From positions 4,306,501 through 4,370,500 of the forward strand of contig NZ_CP115174.1 of assembly GCF_027625475.1 (NCBI RefSeq): 64,000 nt of DNA, in the 5' to 3' direction. The position numbers were made by a program, and so were the translations under genes. Below the pieces are notes generated by a model. That model was not told where the DNA came from. It did not search any database and was given only the letters and a program-made list of their open reading frames with translations. The stretch comes from Sphingomonas abietis. GTDB taxonomy: Bacteria; Pseudomonadota; Alphaproteobacteria; Sphingomonadales; Sphingomonadaceae. Shown in pieces: positions 1 to 10,426 of the stretch (positions within the stretch are counted from its first letter, which is position 1; each line of letters starts with the position of its first letter).

Positions 1-68
1 ACGTTGCCGCCGCGCCAGCGCGACAGCGCCTGACCAGGCCGGCCGTGTCGGTCGCCCCGCCCTCCCGA

Positions 69-1694
69 TCAGGCAGCGCGGATCATCCGCCGCCACAGGC
101 CATCGTCGGCGAGGATCTCGCGTGCCGCATTGTGGCCGGGGGCGCCGGTGACGCCGCCGCCGGGATGGGTGCCGGCGCCGCACATATAGAGGCCCTTCAG
201 CGGGCCGCGATAGGCGCCGTTGCCGAGGATCGGCCGCGCCGACCACAGTTGATCGAGGCTCATATTGCCATGCATGATGTCACCGCCGGCCAGCCCGAAC
301 TTGCGCTCCAGATCGAGCGGCGAATGGATCTGCCGCGCGATCACCGAGGCCTTGAAGCCCGGCGCCCAGCGCTCGACGGTCGCGATGATGAGGTCGGCGG
401 CGGTCTCGCGCTCGTCGTCCCAGCTGCGCGCAGGGCCATCGGCGCCGCGCGGCAGTTCGGGCGCGAACTGCTGGCAGAACAGGCTGGCGACATGCTGGCC
501 GGGCGGCGCCAGGCTGTCGTCCACCGTCGACGGGATCAGCATCTCGACGATCGGGCGGGCCGACATGCCGCTGCGCTTGGCATCGGTGAAGGCGCGATCC
601 ATATAATCGAGCGTCGGCGCGATGATGATGCCGGACTGGTGATGCTCGCCGGGCTGCGGCAGGCAGGCGAAGCGCGGCAGCTCGGACAGCGCGACATTCA
701 TCCGGAAGGTGCCGGAGCCGACCTTGAAGCCCTTCACCCGGCGCCGGAATTCCGGCGCGAGATCGTCCGGTGCGATCAGCCTGTCGTAGAGCAGGCGCGG
801 GCCGACATTGGCGACGATCGCCTTGCCGAACACCTCGGCACCGTCCTCCAGCCGCACCCCGACCGCGCGGCCGCCATCGACCAGCACCTGTTCGACCGCC
901 GCATCGGTGGAAATCTCCACCCCGGCCTCCTCGCAGGCCTGGCGCATCGCCCCGGTGATCGCGCCCATGCCGCCGATCGCATGGCCCCACGCGCCCTTCT
1001 TGCCGTTCACCTCGCCGAAGACGTGGTGGAGCAGGACATAGGCCGAGCCCGGCGTATCGGGGCTGGCGAAATTGCCGACCACCGCGTCGAAGCCGAACGC
1101 CGCCTTCACCGGCTCGCTGTCGAACCAGCCATCGAGGAAGGTGCGCGCCGATTTGGTGAAGAGATCGAGCATGTCGCGATGCTGGGCGAGGCTGAGTCCG
1201 GCCAGCCGACGCCCCTGCCGCGCGGCGGACAACAAGGTGCCCAACCCTTCGCCCATGTTCGGCGGCGAACGCAACGCCAGATCGCGCAGCACGTCGGCCA
1301 CCGTCTCCAGCGACTCGTAATAGGCCGGCAGCACCTTGGCGTCATGGGTCGAGAATTTGCGGAACTCGGCCTGGGTCCGTTCCAGCCCGCCGCCGAGCTT
1401 GAGATAGCGGCCGTCATCCTGCGGCAGGAAGTTGGAGATCGGCCGCTCGACGATGCGCAAGCCCCGCTCGGCCAGCTTCATGTCGCGGATCACCTTGGGC
1501 TGGAGCAGGCTGACCGTGTAGCTCGCCACCGAATTGCGGAAGCCGGGGTGGAATTCCTCGGTCACCGCGGCGCCGCCGACGATCGAGCGCCGTTCCAGCA
1601 CGCGTACCGACTTGCCGGCGCGGGCGAGATAGAAGGCGCAGACCAGCCCGTTATGGCCGCCGCCGATGATCACGGCATCGGTGCGCTTGGTCAT
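69..1694 (-). CDS. FAD-dependent oxidoreductase, phytoene-desaturase/PYROXD2-like
   Basis: The 541-residue protein begins with a dinucleotide-binding fold (IIGGGHNG near residues 9-16), followed by the acidic end of the second strand (VLERR). It closes with a FAD-contacting C-terminal motif (GAGTHPGGGVTGAPG). This layout and length fit the CrtI/PYROXD2 group of FAD-dependent amine or carotenoid-type oxidoreductases; the substrate cannot be read from the sequence. Its ATG directly abuts the stop codon of the upstream Rieske oxygenase gene, so the two form an operon. That pairing suggests joint oxidative catabolism of one compound, which is inference. Carotenoid synthesis is less likely because no other crt gene is nearby. 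Confidence 0.85.
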   Translation of the reverse strand: MTKRTDAVIIGGGHNGLVCAFYLARAGKSVRVLERRSIVGGAAVTEEFHPGFRNSVASYTVSLLQPKVIRDMKLAERGLRIVERPISNFLPQDDGRYLKLGGGLERTQAEFRKFSTHDAKVLPAYYESLETVADVLRDLALRSPPNMGEGLGTLLSAARQGRRLAGLSLAQHRDMLDLFTKSARTFLDGWFDSEPVKAAFGFDAVVGNFASPDTPGSAYVLLHHVFGEVNGKKGAWGHAIGGMGAITGAMRQACEEAGVEISTDAAVEQVLVDGGRAVGVRLEDGAEVFGKAIVANVGPRLLYDRLIAPDDLAPEFRRRVKGFKVGSGTFRMNVALSELPRFACLPQPGEHHQSGIIIAPTLDYMDRAFTDAKRSGMSARPIVEMLIPSTVDDSLAPPGQHVASLFCQQFAPELPRGADGPARSWDDERETAADLIIATVERWAPGFKASVIARQIHSPLDLERKFGLAGGDIMHGNMSLDQLWSARPILGNGAYRGPLKGLYMCGAGTHPGGGVTGAPGHNAAREILADDGLWRRMIRAA

Positions 1695-2915
1695 TCAGGA
1701 CACTCCGTCGGAAGCAGGGCCGGATACCGGATGAGGCCGCCGGCTCCAGCCGGGCGCCGGCGCGTGGTGCAGGCGCGCCTCGGGGATGGCATGGCGGACC
1801 TTGCCGCAGAAATTCCGCAGCGCGACCTCCTGCTCGCTCAGCGGGCCGACCGTGAAGCTGGCCGACGCCATGCCGTCCTGCACGCGCTGGACGAGGCCGG
1901 TATCCTCGGCATTGACCTGCCGGTTGATCCGCCAGTTGCAATAGCGCGCCGCCGTCATCGCGCGCTTCCAGCCAGCCGGCATGTCGGTATCGGGCAGGCA
2001 ATAGGCGATCTCGCGGATCAGCGTGTGCGTCGGCGAGACCGGCAGCCACTGCATGAAATCGACCTGATCGGGGTAGATGTCGAAGGCGACGTTCGGCCAG
2101 AGCTTGAAATAGGTCCACAGCCGCTGCCGTTCGGGCGGCAGATGCGGCACCTGTGGCAGGAAATGCTGGTAGGCGCGCTCGGACGGGTTGGCGGAGGGCT
2201 TGTCGACGATCGGCCCCCACATCTTGTCGACATGCGGGCTGGCCTCGACGCCATAGCCATCGGCCATCAGCCGCTTGAGCCCCGGATGCGCCACCGCGAT
2301 GTGGAGCCCGTCCGAATAATTGTCGCCGATATTCTTCCAGTTGACCGTGCGCGGCCGCAGCGTCACCCGGCCGAAGGCGCGCAGATCCTCGAAACGATAA
2401 AGCGCGATTTCCGCCTCATAGGGCGCCATCATCGCCGCCACCGACGGGCCGCCACCCTCCAGCCTCACGAAGACGAAGCCGCGCCACGTCTCCAGTTCCA
2501 CCGGCACGAGGCCGTGCTGCGCGGGGTCGATCGCATAGCTGTCGCGCATCGGCACGCCGGTCAGCCGGCCGTCGAGATCGTAGGTCCAGGCATGATAGGG
2601 GCAGACCAGCCGCTTCGCGCAGCCCGAAGGCCCGTCGAGCAGCCGCGCGCCGCGGTGGCGGCAGACATTGATGAAGGCGTTCAGCCCGCCATCGCGCCCC
2701 CGCACCACCACCACGCTCTCGCCGGCATAATCGAGCGTATGGAAATCGCCCGCGCCGGCGACGTCGCTGGCATGGCAGACCAGCTGCCAGGAGGGACGGA
2801 TGACGCGCGCCATCTCGGCCGCGAAAAATTCAGGGTCGGCATAGGTCCAGGCCGGCAGGCTCCAGCCCGCATCGGGATCGATGTCACTGTCTACACCCGG
2901 TGCCGCCCGCGCCAT
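1695..2915 (-). CDS. Rieske-type aromatic ring-hydroxylating oxygenase, alpha subunit
   Basis: The protein has a Rieske 2Fe-2S motif (CRH, then 17 residues later CPYH, around residues 85-108). It also has the catalytic mononuclear-iron signature NYSDGLHIAVAH, with the bridging Asp and two His. Length (406 residues) is normal for alpha subunits of the phthalate or carnitine oxygenase type. I prefer the second ATG, because GGAGGG lies just in front of it; an in-frame ATG at 2927 would add four residues. No ferredoxin reductase gene is adjacent, so electron supply comes from elsewhere. The FAD oxidoreductase follows with no gap. The true substrate is unknown. Confidence 0.87.
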   Translation of the reverse strand: MARAAPGVDSDIDPDAGWSLPAWTYADPEFFAAEMARVIRPSWQLVCHASDVAGAGDFHTLDYAGESVVVVRGRDGGLNAFINVCRHRGARLLDGPSGCAKRLVCPYHAWTYDLDGRLTGVPMRDSYAIDPAQHGLVPVELETWRGFVFVRLEGGGPSVAAMMAPYEAEIALYRFEDLRAFGRVTLRPRTVNWKNIGDNYSDGLHIAVAHPGLKRLMADGYGVEASPHVDKMWGPIVDKPSANPSERAYQHFLPQVPHLPPERQRLWTYFKLWPNVAFDIYPDQVDFMQWLPVSPTHTLIREIAYCLPDTDMPAGWKRAMTAARYCNWRINRQVNAEDTGLVQRVQDGMASASFTVGPLSEQEVALRNFCGKVRHAIPEARLHHAPAPGWSRRPHPVSGPASDGVS

Positions 2916-2927
2916 GCCGCCCTCCAT

Positions 2928-2964
2928 TGCTGCACGATCGTACAGCAGAAGTGGGCCATGGCAA
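2928..2964 (-). promoter_or_regulatory. Promoter with overlapping 20-bp operator-like palindrome before the Rieske/FAD operon
   Basis: Positions 2928-2947 form a near-perfect palindrome centred on ACGATCGT, with a single mismatched pair. On the minus strand a TTGCCA box (2959-2964) and a TACGAT box (2937-2942) are 16 bp apart and resemble -35 and -10 elements; the palindrome covers the -10. Such placement suits a repressor of TetR or GntR type, but no regulator gene of this kind is in the window. The boxes and palindrome are seen in the sequence; the regulatory role is inferred. Confidence 0.5.
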
Positions 2965-2972
2965 GACCCGGC

Positions 2973-3380
2973 TCAGCGCGTCGCCCAATAGGCGAACACC
3001 TCGCGCTGGAGGCCATCGACCAGCGCGCGGGCCGCCGGCCCTTCCCACGGCCCGTCATGGCCGCGCAGAAAGGCCTGGCCGCCGGCCCACCAGCCCTGCC
3101 CCGGCAGGCCATCCGACTCGCGGACGACCAGCACGGCCAGTTCGGGTTCGCCCGCCGCCATGCCCGCCTCGTCGATCACCGCGAGCGTCTTGCAGACGGC
3201 GCGCATCTTCGGGCGGGTAAAACGGTGGCCGAGCGCCGCCAGCAGCGCGGAATAGCTGATCGCCTCGCCGGCACGCGCCGCGTCGAGCAGCAGTCCGCGA
3301 ACCCGCGCCACGTCCGCGATGGCGTTCGGCCCGGCGCTATCCGGGGCGGGGGCATCATCCGGAGTGAGGGCATCGGTCAT
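2973..3380 (-). CDS. Conserved hypothetical protein (135 aa)
   Basis: This is a soluble, 135-residue protein with no signal peptide or membrane segment. It has a recognisable core (AISYSALLAALGHRFTRPK followed by MRAVCKTL) and a Trp-rich stretch (GQGWWAGG). I recognise it as a conserved sphingomonad hypothetical but cannot assign a function. The start ATG overlaps the stop of the upstream cupin gene as ATGA, so the two are probably translated together. A much longer open frame runs upstream through the cupin gene in another frame, but it has no support as a coding start. Confidence 0.7.
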   Translation of the reverse strand: MTDALTPDDAPAPDSAGPNAIADVARVRGLLLDAARAGEAISYSALLAALGHRFTRPKMRAVCKTLAVIDEAGMAAGEPELAVLVVRESDGLPGQGWWAGGQAFLRGHDGPWEGPAARALVDGLQREVFAYWATR

Positions 3381-3805
3381 GCGGCGGGCGCCCAGCCGGG
3401 TGCGGCGAGGGTGAAGCCGGCGAAATCGAAGGCAGGCGCGACGACGCAGGAAACCAGCGCCCAGCCGCCGATGGTCTCGGTCGATTGCCAATGGTGGGGC
3501 GGGACCAGCCGCTGCGGCAGTTCCCCGGCCAGCACGTCGCCGCCCAGCGCGACCCGCTCGACCGGCCCGGCATCGTCGGGCGCGGTCAACAGGCGCAGCG
3601 GCGCGCCGGCATGCCAGAGCCACAGCTCGGCCGCATCGACGCGGTGCCAATGCGATCGCTGGCCGGCTTCGAGCAGGAACAGGATGGCGGTCGCCCCGGC
3701 GCGCTCGCCGGGCGGCGCCGCGGCCCGCCAGGTCTCGCGATACCAGCCGCCTTCGGGATGGGGTGCGAGCGCCAGTCGCTCGATGATCGCCCGTGCATCG
3801 TCCAT
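3377..3805 (-). CDS. Cupin domain protein, DUF985 family
   Basis: The protein contains the cupin_5 (DUF985) pattern: HPEGGWYRETWR near the N-terminus, then FLLEAGQRSHWHRVDAAELWLW with the metal-type His residues, then VPPHHWQS. Members are small beta-barrel proteins of unknown biochemical role. The ATG at 3805 gives a start right at the conserved N-terminus (MDDARAIIERL). An upstream ATG at 3853 would add 16 non-conserved residues. The gene overlaps the following hypothetical gene by four bases. Confidence 0.8.
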   Translation of the reverse strand: MDDARAIIERLALAPHPEGGWYRETWRAAAPPGERAGATAILFLLEAGQRSHWHRVDAAELWLWHAGAPLRLLTAPDDAGPVERVALGGDVLAGELPQRLVPPHHWQSTETIGGWALVSCVVAPAFDFAGFTLAAPGWAPAA

Positions 3806-3883
3806 CGCGGCAATGTCGGCGGGGCAGGCGGGAGAGGCAAGGGTCGAAAACAAAGGGTCCGGCAGCAGGCGGCTGGCGGGCGC

Positions 3884-4072
3884 TCAGCGCGTCCCCGCCA
3901 GCCAGCCGATCAGCACATAGGCGACGATACCCGGCAGGCCGAGCCCGAGGATGGTGAGCGCCACCAGCGCGACCCGGACAAGCCCGACATCGGCGCCGGA
4001 CCAGTCCGCGAACCCCCGGCAGACGCCGAGCCACGCCCCCCGGCGACGGTCGATCACGAAAGGATGGGACAT
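3884..4072 (-). CDS. PspC domain small membrane protein
   Basis: This 62-residue protein starts with a basic segment (MSHPFVIDRRRGAWLGVCRG). It continues with the PspC core (GFADWSGADVGLVRVALV) and one hydrophobic helix (ILGLGLPGIVAYVLIGWL). Stand-alone PspC proteins are inner-membrane proteins linked to envelope stress, although no pspA or pspF is visible here. The chosen ATG matches the family start; the frame is open further upstream but that part is Arg-rich and not PspC-like. A second tiny membrane protein lies just upstream on the same strand and may be co-transcribed. Confidence 0.8.
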   Translation of the reverse strand: MSHPFVIDRRRGAWLGVCRGFADWSGADVGLVRVALVALTILGLGLPGIVAYVLIGWLAGTR

Positions 4073-4095
4073 GATATGTCTCCGCTCGACGGCGA

Positions 4096-4230
4096 TCAGA
4101 AGCGGAACACGGCGGCAGCGGAGGTCTGCGCGGGCATGACGGCGGCGGCGACGAGGATGGCGCTGCACACCACCGCACCGGCGGCGGAAACCAGCGTGTC
4201 ACGGACGGCGGTGAGGTTGAACGAGAACAT
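4096..4230 (-). CDS. Small single-span membrane protein (44 aa)
   Basis: The 44-residue product has a short N-terminus (MFSFNLTAVRDTL) and one long hydrophobic segment (VSAAGAVVCSAILVAAAVMP). It ends in a short polar tail. The ATG has a purine-rich site (GGAGATA) upstream and leaves 23 bases to the PspC start on the same strand. I recognise the pattern of small proteins encoded beside PspC in sphingomonads but know no function. Confidence 0.6.
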   Translation of the reverse strand: MFSFNLTAVRDTLVSAAGAVVCSAILVAAAVMPAQTSAAAVFRF

Positions 4231-4480
4231 GGCGTATCTCCTGATGATCGAGTTCCGCCGGTGATCGGCGGGACGCCAGGATGATTGCAGGGGTCGTGCC
4301 AAATCGAATAAATGGCGCATTTCCGCCTTTCTCGAACATCGGGCCTATGGCGCAGCCGCGGCAATTCCTAACTTACCGCAACATTTGCCACAGATTGGTA
4401 CTTTTCGTGTCCAGGATCGCGATGCGTGGCGAACATCCGCCATTTGCGATGCCGCCGCACCGCACTACATAGGCCGGGAC

Positions 4481-6307
4481 ATGCCACCCGATCTCCCCGG
4501 CACGATGGAGACGAAGACCGACGCCGGCTTCGCCTCGCTCCGCCGCTTCCTGCCCTATCTCTGGCCCGCCGACGCACCCGCGCTCCGGCTGCGCATCGTC
4601 GTGGCACTGCTGCTGGTCGTCGCCTCCAAGCTGGTGCAGGTCTATGGCGCGCCGTTCGCGCTCCAGAATGCGATCGATCACATGGCGCATGGCGATCGAT
4701 CGGCGACCACGCTGATCGTCGCTTTGGTGGTGGGCTATGCGGCGGCGCGGTTCGGCGGCACCCTGTTCGACAATCTGCGCAACGCGGTGTTCGAGCGGGT
4801 CGGCCAGGATGCGACGCGCCGGCTGGCGGCGACGGTGTTCCGCCATCTCCACCAATTGTCGCTGCGCTTCCATCTGTCGCGGCGCACCGGGGCGGTCACC
4901 AAGGTGGTCGAGCGCGGCACCAAGAGCATCGACACGATGCTCTATTTCCTGCTGTTCAACATCGCGCCGACGGTGCTCGAACTGGCACTGGTGGTGCAGA
5001 TCTTCTGGAGCCGCTTCGGGCTGTGGCTGGTCGTCTCCACGCTGGTGATGGTCGCCGTCTATATCGCCTTCACCCGGATCGTGACCGACTGGCGCAACGC
5101 ATTGCGCGCGAAGATGAACGATCTCGACACGCGCTCGGTCGCCCATGCGGTGGATTCGCTGCTGAACTTCGAGACGGTGAAATATTTCAACGCCGAGGAG
5201 CGCGAAGCCCAGCGCTACGATCGCGCCATCACCGCCTATACCAGCGCGGCGGTGAAGAACGAGACGTCGCTCGCCTGGCTCAACATCGGCCAGGCGCTGA
5301 TCACCAACCTGATGATGGCGGGCGGCATGGCGCTGGTCGTCGCCGGCTGGGCGCGCGGGCAGTTCAGTGCCGGCGATGTGGTGCTGGTCAGCACCCTGCT
5401 CAGCCAGCTGTTCCGCCCGCTCGACATGCTCGGCATGGTCTATCGCACGGTGCGGCAGGGCCTGCTCGACATGGCGGCGATGTTCGATCTGATCGACACC
5501 GATGCCGAGGTGGTGGACCTGCCCGGCGCGCCGGCGCTGGCGGTGGCGCGCGGTCATGTCCGCTTCGAGGATGTGCGCTTCGCCTATGACGCCGAGCGGC
5601 CGATCCTGAAGGGCATCGACATCGACGTGCCGGCCGGCAGCACGCTGGCGATCGTCGGCCCGTCGGGGGCCGGCAAATCGACCATCGCGCGGCTGCTCTA
5701 TCGCTTCTACGATCTGAACGGCGGCCGCATCACCATCGACGGGCAGGATATCGCCGGGGTGCAGCAGGCCTCGCTGCGCGCCGCGATCGGCATCGTGCCG
5801 CAGGATACCGTGCTGTTCAACGACACGATCGGCTACAATATCGGCTATGGCCGCGCCGGCGCCACCGACGAGGATATCCGGGCTGCCGCCCGCGGCGCGG
5901 CGATCGATCGCTTCATCGAGAGCCTGCCCAAGGGCTATGCCGCCGAAGTCGGCGAGCGCGGCCTCAAATTGTCCGGCGGCGAGAAGCAGCGCGTGGCGAT
6001 CGCCCGCACGCTGCTGAAAGACCCGCCGATCCTGATCCTCGACGAGGCGACCAGCGCGCTCGACAGCCGCACCGAGGCCGAGATCCTCGATACGCTGGAC
6101 GCCGTGGCGGCGCGGCGCACGACCATCACCATCGCCCACCGCCTCTCGACCATCGCCGATGCCGACCAGATCGTGGTGCTCGATGCCGGCGCCGTCGCCG
6201 AGCGCGGCACCCATGCCGAGCTGATGGCCAGGGCCGGCCTCTATGCCGAGATGTGGACCCGCCAGGCCGCCGAGCACGACACCGAGGACACCCTCGCCGC
6301 CGAATAA
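4481..6307 (+). CDS. ABC transporter, fused permease-ATPase of the Atm1/HMT1 type
   Basis: The 608-residue half-transporter has an N-terminal six-helix membrane domain (about residues 40-330). The ATPase domain has Walker A (GPSGAGKST), a Q-loop (PQDTVLFNDT), the signature KLSGGEKQR, Walker B (ILILDEATSALD) and the H-loop (IAHRLSTI). The membrane-domain motif NFETVKYFNAE is characteristic of the Atm1/ABCB7 group, which exports glutathione-linked sulphur or metal compounds. It would act as a homodimer in the inner membrane. The start at MPPDLPGTMETK is chosen because the open frame before it lacks family similarity; MET at 4505 is an alternative. The gene stands alone and diverges from the small membrane protein genes. 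Confidence 0.9.
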   Translation: MPPDLPGTMETKTDAGFASLRRFLPYLWPADAPALRLRIVVALLLVVASKLVQVYGAPFALQNAIDHMAHGDRSATTLIVALVVGYAAARFGGTLFDNLRNAVFERVGQDATRRLAATVFRHLHQLSLRFHLSRRTGAVTKVVERGTKSIDTMLYFLLFNIAPTVLELALVVQIFWSRFGLWLVVSTLVMVAVYIAFTRIVTDWRNALRAKMNDLDTRSVAHAVDSLLNFETVKYFNAEEREAQRYDRAITAYTSAAVKNETSLAWLNIGQALITNLMMAGGMALVVAGWARGQFSAGDVVLVSTLLSQLFRPLDMLGMVYRTVRQGLLDMAAMFDLIDTDAEVVDLPGAPALAVARGHVRFEDVRFAYDAERPILKGIDIDVPAGSTLAIVGPSGAGKSTIARLLYRFYDLNGGRITIDGQDIAGVQQASLRAAIGIVPQDTVLFNDTIGYNIGYGRAGATDEDIRAAARGAAIDRFIESLPKGYAAEVGERGLKLSGGEKQRVAIARTLLKDPPILILDEATSALDSRTEAEILDTLDAVAARRTTITIAHRLSTIADADQIVVLDAGAVAERGTHAELMARAGLYAEMWTRQAAEHDTEDTLAAE

Positions 6308-6373
6308 GCGCGCCCGCTTGATCGCGGCGCGCACAAGCCTACCATCCTCCCAAAACAACAGGAGGGGCTTGCG

Positions 6374-7357
6374 ATGTCGATCGGCATGATCGTGGCGCTG
6401 GGGGCGATGCTACAGACGGCTGCCCCGGCCCTTCCGGCGCCGCCCGTTACCACCATGTCCGCCACCACCACGCCGGCGGATGCCACGACCGTGCCCGGCG
6501 ATCCCGCCAGCACCGCGGTGAAGCTGCGCGAGGTGGACGCCCGCATGACCGTTCCCGTGCTGATCAACGGACAAGGCCCGTTCCGCTTCATCGTCGACAG
6601 CGGTGCGACGCGCACGGTGATCTCGAGCAGGCTGGCCGCCCAGCTTGCCCTGCCCGCCGCAGGCACCGTCCCGCTGCACAGCATCGGTGGCGAAAGTGAG
6701 GTGCCGGCGGCGCGGATAGCATCGCTCTATGTCGGCACGCTGCCCGCCAAGGAGATCGTGGCGCCCATACTCGACGAGACGAACCTGGGCGCGGCCGGCA
6801 TCCTCGGCATCGATACGCTGAAGGGCAAGAAAGTGGTGATCGATCTGCTGCACCACAGCATGTCGGTGGAGCCCGCCGACAAGATGTTCCGCGCGCCGAT
6901 CGACAATGAGATCGTCGTCACCGCCCGCAGCCGCTTCGGCCAGTTGGTGCTGGCCGACGCCGATGCCGCCGGGCAGCGCATCTATGCGATCGTCGATACC
7001 GGCAGCATGGTCACGCTCGGCAATCTGGCCCTGATGGACAGGCTGGTGCGCAAAAAGAAGGCGACGCCGCAGCAGACCGTCATCACCGATGTCACCGGCC
7101 GCGAGATCGTCGCCACCTATGCCCCGATCAGCGACCTGAGGCTGGGGCCATGGCATATGAGCAACGTCGTCATCGCCTTCGACGACGCCCACGCATTCGC
7201 GCGCTTCGGTGTCGCCAACAAGCCGGCGATGCTGCTCGGCATGGACATGATGCAGGCGTTCAGCCGGGTCTCGATCGATTTCGCCCGCCGCAAGGTGCGC
7301 CTGTTGCGGCGGGGCGAGAATGACGGAACGACGGTTCGCCTCGATCCGGCCGGTTGA
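6374..7357 (+). CDS. Secreted retropepsin-like aspartic protease with two Asp motifs
   Basis: The first ~22 residues look like a signal peptide (MIVALGAMLQTAAPALPA). The mature part holds two aspartic-protease motifs in one chain: FIVDSGATRTVIS (Asp75) and AIVDTGSMVTLG (Asp208). Each is followed by a hydrophobic-Gly strand (ILGIDTL, LLGMDMM) as in retropepsins. Most bacterial retropepsin-like proteins have a single motif and dimerise; this one looks like a tandem single-chain form. It is probably periplasmic. A good ribosome site (GGAGGGG) precedes the ATG. Substrate unknown. Confidence 0.8.
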   Translation: MSIGMIVALGAMLQTAAPALPAPPVTTMSATTTPADATTVPGDPASTAVKLREVDARMTVPVLINGQGPFRFIVDSGATRTVISSRLAAQLALPAAGTVPLHSIGGESEVPAARIASLYVGTLPAKEIVAPILDETNLGAAGILGIDTLKGKKVVIDLLHHSMSVEPADKMFRAPIDNEIVVTARSRFGQLVLADADAAGQRIYAIVDTGSMVTLGNLALMDRLVRKKKATPQQTVITDVTGREIVATYAPISDLRLGPWHMSNVVIAFDDAHAFARFGVANKPAMLLGMDMMQAFSRVSIDFARRKVRLLRRGENDGTTVRLDPAG

Positions 7358-7363
7358 GCCGGA

Positions 7364-7888
7364 TCAGGCCACCCACTGCGCCAGCCAGTCGGCCAGCCCC
7401 TGCGGCGTCATGTGGCGCGCATCGGCGAGCGCGAACAGCTTGTCGCGGTTGAGCAGGCGGTCATGCGCCGGGTCCACCACCAGAATGGCGGGGACGCCTT
7501 CCAACCGGCCATTAATGCCATAATGGGCGGCGATCTCGCCATTCTTGTCGAACCGGCCGATATTCACCTTGGCGATCACGAAATGCTTGGCGAGATAGGG
7601 CTGAAGCTCGGGCAGCTCCATGATGCTCGCCAGCACCCGGCAATCGAGGCACCAATTGCCGCCGAGATCGATCAGCAGGCGCTTGTGCTCGCGCTTGGCC
7701 TGCGCCTTGGCCTTGGCGACGACGGCCTGCGCATCGGCATTCTCGTCATAGGGGAAGGGCAAAGGCTGCGGCAGCTGATCGATGCTGGCGACCGAGACAT
7801 GCGGCGCCTGGGGCGCGGAAACGGCGGGTGCCGTGAGGGCGGTGGCCGACAGAGCGGCGAGGGCGAACAGCGCGACGGATTTGATCAT
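7364..7888 (-). CDS. Secreted thioredoxin-family protein with CLDC active site
   Basis: The 174-residue protein has a signal peptide (MIKSVALFALAALSATALTA, cleavage after VSA). Its thioredoxin fold has the redox motif NWCLDC (Cys80, Cys83) and the cis-proline region (VPAILVVDP). WCxxC with Asp is typical of DsbD C-terminal-like and thiol:disulfide interchange proteins working in the periplasm. It converges on the protease gene, leaving only six bases between stops. A cytochrome c maturation role is possible, but no ccm genes are here. Confidence 0.83.
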   Translation of the reverse strand: MIKSVALFALAALSATALTAPAVSAPQAPHVSVASIDQLPQPLPFPYDENADAQAVVAKAKAQAKREHKRLLIDLGGNWCLDCRVLASIMELPELQPYLAKHFVIAKVNIGRFDKNGEIAAHYGINGRLEGVPAILVVDPAHDRLLNRDKLFALADARHMTPQGLADWLAQWVA

Positions 7889-8000
7889 GGGGTGAGCCTA
7901 ATAGGACGCCGCGTTTCGCGCTAGATAGCTCTCGTCGCCCGTTCGCAAGCCGAGCTTGGGCGGGTGACGCGGCAGCGCGATCGCGCTAACGCGGGCCGAC

Positions 8001-9767
<1,767 letters not shown>

Positions 9768-9805
9768 GCTAAGGGCGGCTGCGAAACCCGCGAGGAGGCG
9801 CTGCC

Positions 9806-10231
9806 ATGTTCCGCACCATCGATGAAACCCTGCTGGTCGCCGGCCAGATCGCCCCTGACGATATCGCCACGGCGGCGCAGCAGGGCGTCCGCATGATCAT
9901 CAACAACCGACCCGACGGCGAGCAGGGCGGCCAGCCGAGCTCCGCCGAGATCGAGGCCGCGGCGACCGCGGCGGGCCTCGGCTATGCTCATATCCCGGTC
10001 GATCATTCGGGCTTCTCGATGGACCAGGTCGACGCGATGACGGCGGCGCTCGCCCGGCCCGGCCCGGCGCTGGCCTTCTGCCGATCGGGCACGCGATCGA
10101 CCTTCCTGTGGTCGCTGGCGCGGGGTGCGGCCGGCGACGAGCCTTCCGAGATCGCTGCCAAGGCGGCCAATGCCGGCTATGACGTGGCACCGCTGCTGCC
10201 GATGATCGAGAGCCTGCGCCCGAAGGGGTGA
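9806..10231 (+). CDS. TIGR01244/DUF442 phosphatase-like protein
   Basis: The 141-residue protein matches the small domain found at the N-terminus of beta-lactamase-hydrolase-like sulphur-metabolism proteins. It has IINNRPDGEQ early and a phosphatase-type P-loop, LAFCRSGTRST (C-x5-R), late. This is the dual-specificity-phosphatase fold, and family members are often annotated as sulphur transferases. It starts 38 bases after recQ with a good GAGGAG site, so it may share its transcript. The substrate is unknown. Confidence 0.8.
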   Translation: MFRTIDETLLVAGQIAPDDIATAAQQGVRMIINNRPDGEQGGQPSSAEIEAAATAAGLGYAHIPVDHSGFSMDQVDAMTAALARPGPALAFCRSGTRSTFLWSLARGAAGDEPSEIAAKAANAGYDVAPLLPMIESLRPKG

Positions 10232-10370
10232 GGTCTCCCAGAGCGCTGAAGGACAGGCCGGGCCGAAGGCCCGCAAGCGCGAACGCGCGCCCGAGCTGAT
10301 GCGAGGAAAGCCGAGCGATGCGGATGCATCGCGCCGGCGCTTGAGGTTCACGACAAAGCGGCCCTCCAAC

Positions 10371-10401
10371 AAAAAGAGGCCGGCGAGTTGCCTCGCCGGC
10401 C
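10371..10401 (-). terminator. Rho-independent terminator of the glnK-amtB operon
   Basis: A perfect 10-bp stem (GGCCGGCGAG with its complement) closes a four-base loop. On the minus strand it is followed by TCTTTTT. It lies 26 bases past the amtB stop codon. The stem and T-run are directly visible. Confidence 0.85.
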
Positions 10402-10426
10402 CAGGTTTCTTCGCAGGAGGAAGCTC

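Noticed and set aside
45..3920. 1291-codon open frame opposite the Rieske/FAD genes
   Set aside because: It is antisense to well-recognised genes, has Arg/Ala/His-rich composition and no domain. High GC leaves stop-free shadows.
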